64,000 bases of DNA from Vagococcus silagei (GTDB taxonomy: Bacteria; Bacillota; Bacilli; Lactobacillales; Vagococcaceae): the NCBI RefSeq assembly GCF_004795745.1, contig NZ_SDGV01000014.1, positions 19,566-83,565 of the forward strand, written 5' to 3'. The notes under the pieces were generated by a model that ran no database searches, was not told the origin of the DNA, and saw only the letters and a program-made list of their open reading frames with translations. Both the position numbers and the translations under genes were made by a program. Below, piece after piece: positions 61,214 to 64,000 of the stretch (its first letter is position 1; the number at the start of each line of letters is the position of its first letter).

Positions 61214-62674
61214 CTATTGTGGCATAAACGCAGCCATTTGACTTTGTAGATACGCCATTTGTTCTTCAGCTTTCATCATCACATTATCCAGTCTTGTAAA
61301 AGTACGAACATAATAATCACGTTTTTTATCAATCTGCGCTGTGAATTTTTCGATACGTGATTCGATATTTTTAACAGATGCTGAAAAGCTATCACTTTTA
61401 GTAGTATATACACTTTTCTTCCCTTTGTCATCCGTAATAAAAGAATTCATTAGTTCTTTTATTCCTTTAGTATAGCCAAAGTTCGTTGTTACTTTTTCAA
61501 TTTCAGATTCGCCAGCTTCATTGACAACTGTTTCTTTTGTTTCAATGGCTTGATGGAAGAATGCTTGGACATCTTCTGGATTTTTTTCAAAGGCTTTTCT
61601 AAATTTTTCTTCATCAAAAACAATCGTCGACCGGCTCTCTTTTTTACTACTGATTCCTAATTCAGACGGATTTTTAATTCCTGATTTCCCACCAGAATCA
61701 ACATTGTCAGTCATCATCTCACGTAATTGTGTTTGAAGTCGAATTAAAGAACTATCGCCAACAAGAGCCCCAGCTTTGTTGTCTTTTTTACTAGGATCAC
61801 CAACGTCTAATTTTTCATTGATAAAATCCATAACATTATTATATTGTTCAACAAATTCTTGCGCTGATTTCACAGCATGATCAATATCTTGCGTCATTTC
61901 AATATGAATTGGATCTTTAGATGGTGCTTTTAATTGGATTTTGACATTTTCAATCACATCAGTAATTGTATTTGAGTCACGTTCGACTTTCATGCCATCA
62001 ATCGTAAATTGAGCTTTCTTACCTTCGTCGAACTTCCCACCTGTTTCTTCAGTCAATCCTAAAGTGCCTGCTAAGGCTGTTGCTTCAATCTTGATTTCTT
62101 TTTGACCAGTCTCCACACTTGAAATAACAAGACGATTATCAATTATCGCGGCTTTAACACCTGTATCTTTAGATGTTTCGTTAATTTTATTAGTGATTTC
62201 TTTAAGACTATCAGAATTATCAACATTAATCGTTGCTTTGCCTTTAGTTCCTTCAAAAGTTAACTCACCGGCAACACCAAGTTTTTCATAAACAGTTTTA
62301 CCTTCTAAATCGGCAATTTTACCTGATGTCATTCTTGAAGACGTCGCCAATTGATCAACTGTTAATGTATAATTTTCATTCATCGCCTTAGCATCGGCTG
62401 TAAAAACCACACTCTTGTCATTTGAGTTACTGATTTTTTTTGTATTGAAGGCTTCTGGTTTTTGTAAGTTCTCAACTTTTGCCAACATTGTACTCAAGCG
62501 TAATTTAATATCTTTCCACGCATTTTGTTGCTCATTAATTTTTGATTTTTGATTATTAAGTTTTACAATCGGTAATGATTCTGCTTCAATTAATTTGTCA
62601 ATATCTTGACTGGTAATTCCAGAATAGCTACCTAAAGTTGAACTAATTCCCGTTGTGCTAGTTACGTTTGCCAT
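61214..62674 (-). CDS. fliD: Flagellar hook-associated protein 2 (FliD, filament cap)
   Basis: 486-aa cap protein that guides flagellin assembly at the filament tip. Head: Gly-Ile-Ser-Ser-Thr-Leu...Ser-Gln-Asp-Ile-Asp-Lys-Leu-Ile-Glu-Ala-Glu (residues 9-33), the FliD_N motif; middle D2/D3 domains; tail coiled coil with Tyr-Tyr-Val-Arg-Thr-Phe-Thr-Arg-Leu-Asp and Gln-Met-Ala-Tyr-Leu-Gln-Ser-Gln-Met. Starts 3 nt after flaG. Confidence 0.95.
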   Translation of the reverse strand: MANVTSTTGISSTLGSYSGITSQDIDKLIEAESLPIVKLNNQKSKINEQQNAWKDIKLRLSTMLAKVENLQKPEAFNTKKISNSNDKSVVFTADAKAMNENYTLTVDQLATSSRMTSGKIADLEGKTVYEKLGVAGELTFEGTKGKATINVDNSDSLKEITNKINETSKDTGVKAAIIDNRLVISSVETGQKEIKIEATALAGTLGLTEETGGKFDEGKKAQFTIDGMKVERDSNTITDVIENVKIQLKAPSKDPIHIEMTQDIDHAVKSAQEFVEQYNNVMDFINEKLDVGDPSKKDNKAGALVGDSSLIRLQTQLREMMTDNVDSGGKSGIKNPSELGISSKKESRSTIVFDEEKFRKAFEKNPEDVQAFFHQAIETKETVVNEAGESEIEKVTTNFGYTKGIKELMNSFITDDKGKKSVYTTKSDSFSASVKNIESRIEKFTAQIDKKRDYYVRTFTRLDNVMMKAEEQMAYLQSQMAAFMPQ

Positions 62675-62677
62675 TTA

Positions 62678-63082
62678 TTATCCCTTCTTATCTACAATTA
62701 TTCCCGTTTGTTTCCAAATATCAGCAATGATATCTAACATTTTTTGGGGTGGTATTTCTTTAACTACTTCATCTGTCTGAATATCTTTTAACTCAATAAT
62801 AATCCGTTGCGTATCTTCGTGAATTTTATAACTAAATTTCGTATTCTTTCCAACTAACAAACGATTCGCGTCCTCAATGGCTTTGTCGATTTGCTCCTTA
62901 CTATATCCTGATAACGTACCCGCATCAAAAAAATCTCCATTTGAATCTTTTAAATGTTGAATTCTATTTTGAAGTGGTTGTTTTTGATTTGTCATATCTG
63001 GTTGCACTCCGGTTTGTACTTTAGACGAATCAGAAATTGGTAACACTCTTGGACTAGCGTGGACCATATGATTAATATCCAT
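62678..63082 (-). CDS. flaG: FlaG family protein
   Basis: 134-aa protein; residues 65-134 match FlaG (Phe-x-Ile-His-Glu-Asp-Thr-Gln-Arg-Ile-Ile-Val-Glu-Leu-Lys-Asp, then Glu-Ile-Pro-Pro-Gln-Lys-Met-Leu-Asp). The N-terminal half is polar and variable. FlaG affects filament length in other bacteria. It lies between flagellin and fliD, 3 nt before fliD, with AAAGGAG at its start. Confidence 0.9.
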   Translation of the reverse strand: MDINHMVHASPRVLPISDSSKVQTGVQPDMTNQKQPLQNRIQHLKDSNGDFFDAGTLSGYSKEQIDKAIEDANRLLVGKNTKFSYKIHEDTQRIIIELKDIQTDEVVKEIPPQKMLDIIADIWKQTGIIVDKKG

Positions 63083-63129
63083 AATTTTCTCCTTTTGTTT
63101 CTAAACAAAACAACACTATCTAAAATGAA

Positions 63130-63161
63130 TGAAAAAGCCGACAAAAATCGTCGACTTTTCA
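63130..63161 (-). terminator. Terminator of the flagellin gene
   Basis: Minus-strand AAAAGTCGAC pairs with GTCGGCTTTTT around GATTTTT, directly after the flagellin stop. Read-through could feed flaG-fliD. Confidence 0.75.
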
Positions 63162-63183
63162 ATTCAATATCGTGATGCTTTTA

Positions 63184-64000
63184 TTATTGTAATAATGAAA
63201 GAACACTTTGTGGCATAGCGTTAGCTTGTGCCAACATTGAAGTTGCAGCTTGAGAAAGGATGTTGCTCTTAGTGAAGCTCATCATTTCTTCAGCCATGTC
63301 AACGTCACGGATACGTGAGTTAGCTTCTGATAAGTTTTCTTGTGTTGTAGAAAGGTTGTTGATTGTGTGTTGTAGACGGTTTTGTACCGCACCTAAGTCA
63401 GAACGAGTGCTTGATACTTGAGTTTTTGCTTGATCAATAACTTCGATAGCTGAGTTAGCATCTTCTTGTTTAGATAAGTCTAAATCATTAATACCTAAAG
63501 ATTCAGCATCCATTTTACCAATAGTTACAGAAATGTTTTGACCTTTGTTAGCACCAATATGTAATTTTAATGATTTAGTATCATCTTTTGGAGCTGTTGT
63601 TGCAACAGTAGATTTAGTATCTGTATCAGCTACATCGCCAACTTTTGATTTTCCTTCAGTTGTTAAAGTAACTGATCCTACTAAATCACCAGTTTTATCA
63701 GTACCTTTATAAACTTTTCCATCAGTGTCTAAGAAGAAACCTGCATTCACTTTTGCTTTTCCAGCATCGCCATCAGTACGAGTGAATGAAACTTCTAATG
63801 AGTTAGATTTTTCATGGTCACTTACGTCAAGAGTATAATATTTGCTAGCTTCTGTTCCAGCTGTTGTTTTACTTTTAGCAGCGCCATCAAAGTCGCCGTT
63901 TAATAAAGTTTTCTTGTTGAATTCAGTTGTATCAGAAATACGAGTGATTTCTTCTTTTAATGCGCTAAATTCTTTGTTTAATTCTTTACGGTCATCGTCG
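63184..64000 (-). CDS. Flagellin, N-terminus beyond the window
   Basis: Filament protein; the frame is open from the last base of the window, so only the C-terminal 272 aa are seen. The visible start contains the D1 motif Arg-Lys-Glu-Leu-Asn-Lys-Glu-Phe...Glu-Ile-Thr-Arg-Ile-Ser-Asp-Thr-Thr-Glu-Phe-Asn and Leu-Leu-Asn-Gly; the middle (about 40-160) is a variable, Thr/Lys-rich domain; the end is the conserved Asp-Met-Ala-Glu-Glu-Met...Gln-Ala-Ala-Thr-Ser-Met-Leu-Ala-Gln-Ala-Asn...Ser-Val-Leu-Ser-Leu-Leu-Gln. GTG at 63750 is internal, not a start. Confidence 0.95.
   Translation of the reverse strand, partial: DDDRKELNKEFSALKEEITRISDTTEFNKKTLLNGDFDGAAKSKTTAGTEASKYYTLDVSDHEKSNSLEVSFTRTDGDAGKAKVNAGFFLDTDGKVYKGTDKTGDLVGSVTLTTEGKSKVGDVADTDTKSTVATTAPKDDTKSLKLHIGANKGQNISVTIGKMDAESLGINDLDLSKQEDANSAIEVIDQAKTQVSSTRSDLGAVQNRLQHTINNLSTTQENLSEANSRIRDVDMAEEMMSFTKSNILSQAATSMLAQANAMPQSVLSLLQ

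Noticed and set aside
63184..63750. A complete short flagellin starting at GTG 63750
   Set aside because: The frame continues without a stop to base 64000 and encodes conserved flagellin D1 sequence, so the gene is cut by the window edge.
1..64000. CRISPR arrays, tRNA or rRNA genes, prophage or defence islands
   Set aside because: No regularly spaced repeats, no tRNA-like cloverleaf with CCA-type ends noticed, and no phage, restriction or toxin-antitoxin genes recognised by reading.

Overview
The window is low-GC Firmicutes DNA. Gene content points to the Lactobacillales, most likely a motile Enterococcaceae such as Vagococcus. The fabT-fabH-acpP-fabK-fabD-fabG-fabF-accB-fabZ-accC-accD-accA cluster, YidC with a basic tail, a FabT/MarR regulator, T-box control of met and phe genes, and ypiA/ypiB-like genes are typical of this order; the flagellin/FliD/FliS block implies motility. 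Genus is an inference from gene content only. I see no tRNA, rRNA, CRISPR array, phage or complete insertion sequence.

Layout. 1-1455: end of a cidA/lrgA gene, cidB/lrgB and an unknown third gene. 1443-2737 (minus): decayed Gfo/Idh/MocA fragment, sfsA and a small membrane protein. 3092-6034 (minus): metNIQ methionine importer behind a Met T-box. 6245-7936 (minus): deoC with its SorC-type regulator. 8147-9709: NrtR-like regulator and an alpha/beta hydrolase. 9725-12232 (minus): DsbA-family protein and a glycerol-3-phosphate dehydrogenase/oxidase. 12399-14300 (minus): an ABC-F gene behind a roughly 320-nt leader with short ORFs and alternative hairpins. 15096-21325: recQ, then ppdK-ccpN-pdrp for reversible pyruvate phosphate dikinase. 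22456-32283 (minus): the complete type II fatty acid synthesis and acetyl-CoA carboxylase operon, headed by fabT and five FabT-type palindromes. 32392-38115: YitT protein, nitroreductase and pheST under a Phe T-box. 38117-46049: HxlR regulator, HD protein, RNA methyltransferase, acyP, yidC, and a ctpA-yozE-msrA-ypmS-ypmR-degV run. 46167-49069: hemolysin III, permuted NlpC/P60-like protein, AraC regulator, UDG. 49181-55216: folA, thyA, ABC-F Uup/YfmR, cca, mazG. 55356-59613: third YitT, ypiB, ypiA-like TPR, and a catalytically degenerate AroB homologue. 59719-64000 (minus): C39-like protein, fliS, FliT-like gene, fliD, flaG and flagellin cut by the window end.

The most unusual items are the ABC-F attenuator leader, the AroB-like protein that has lost all three metal ligands, a repeat family with terminal inverted repeats found three times and each time between convergent genes, an otherwise intact HxlR gene with no ATG/GTG/TTG start, and the inverted-repeat operators overlapping the ppdK and deoR promoters. 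I did not find a clear new multi-gene defence or biosynthetic system; most of the window is housekeeping.
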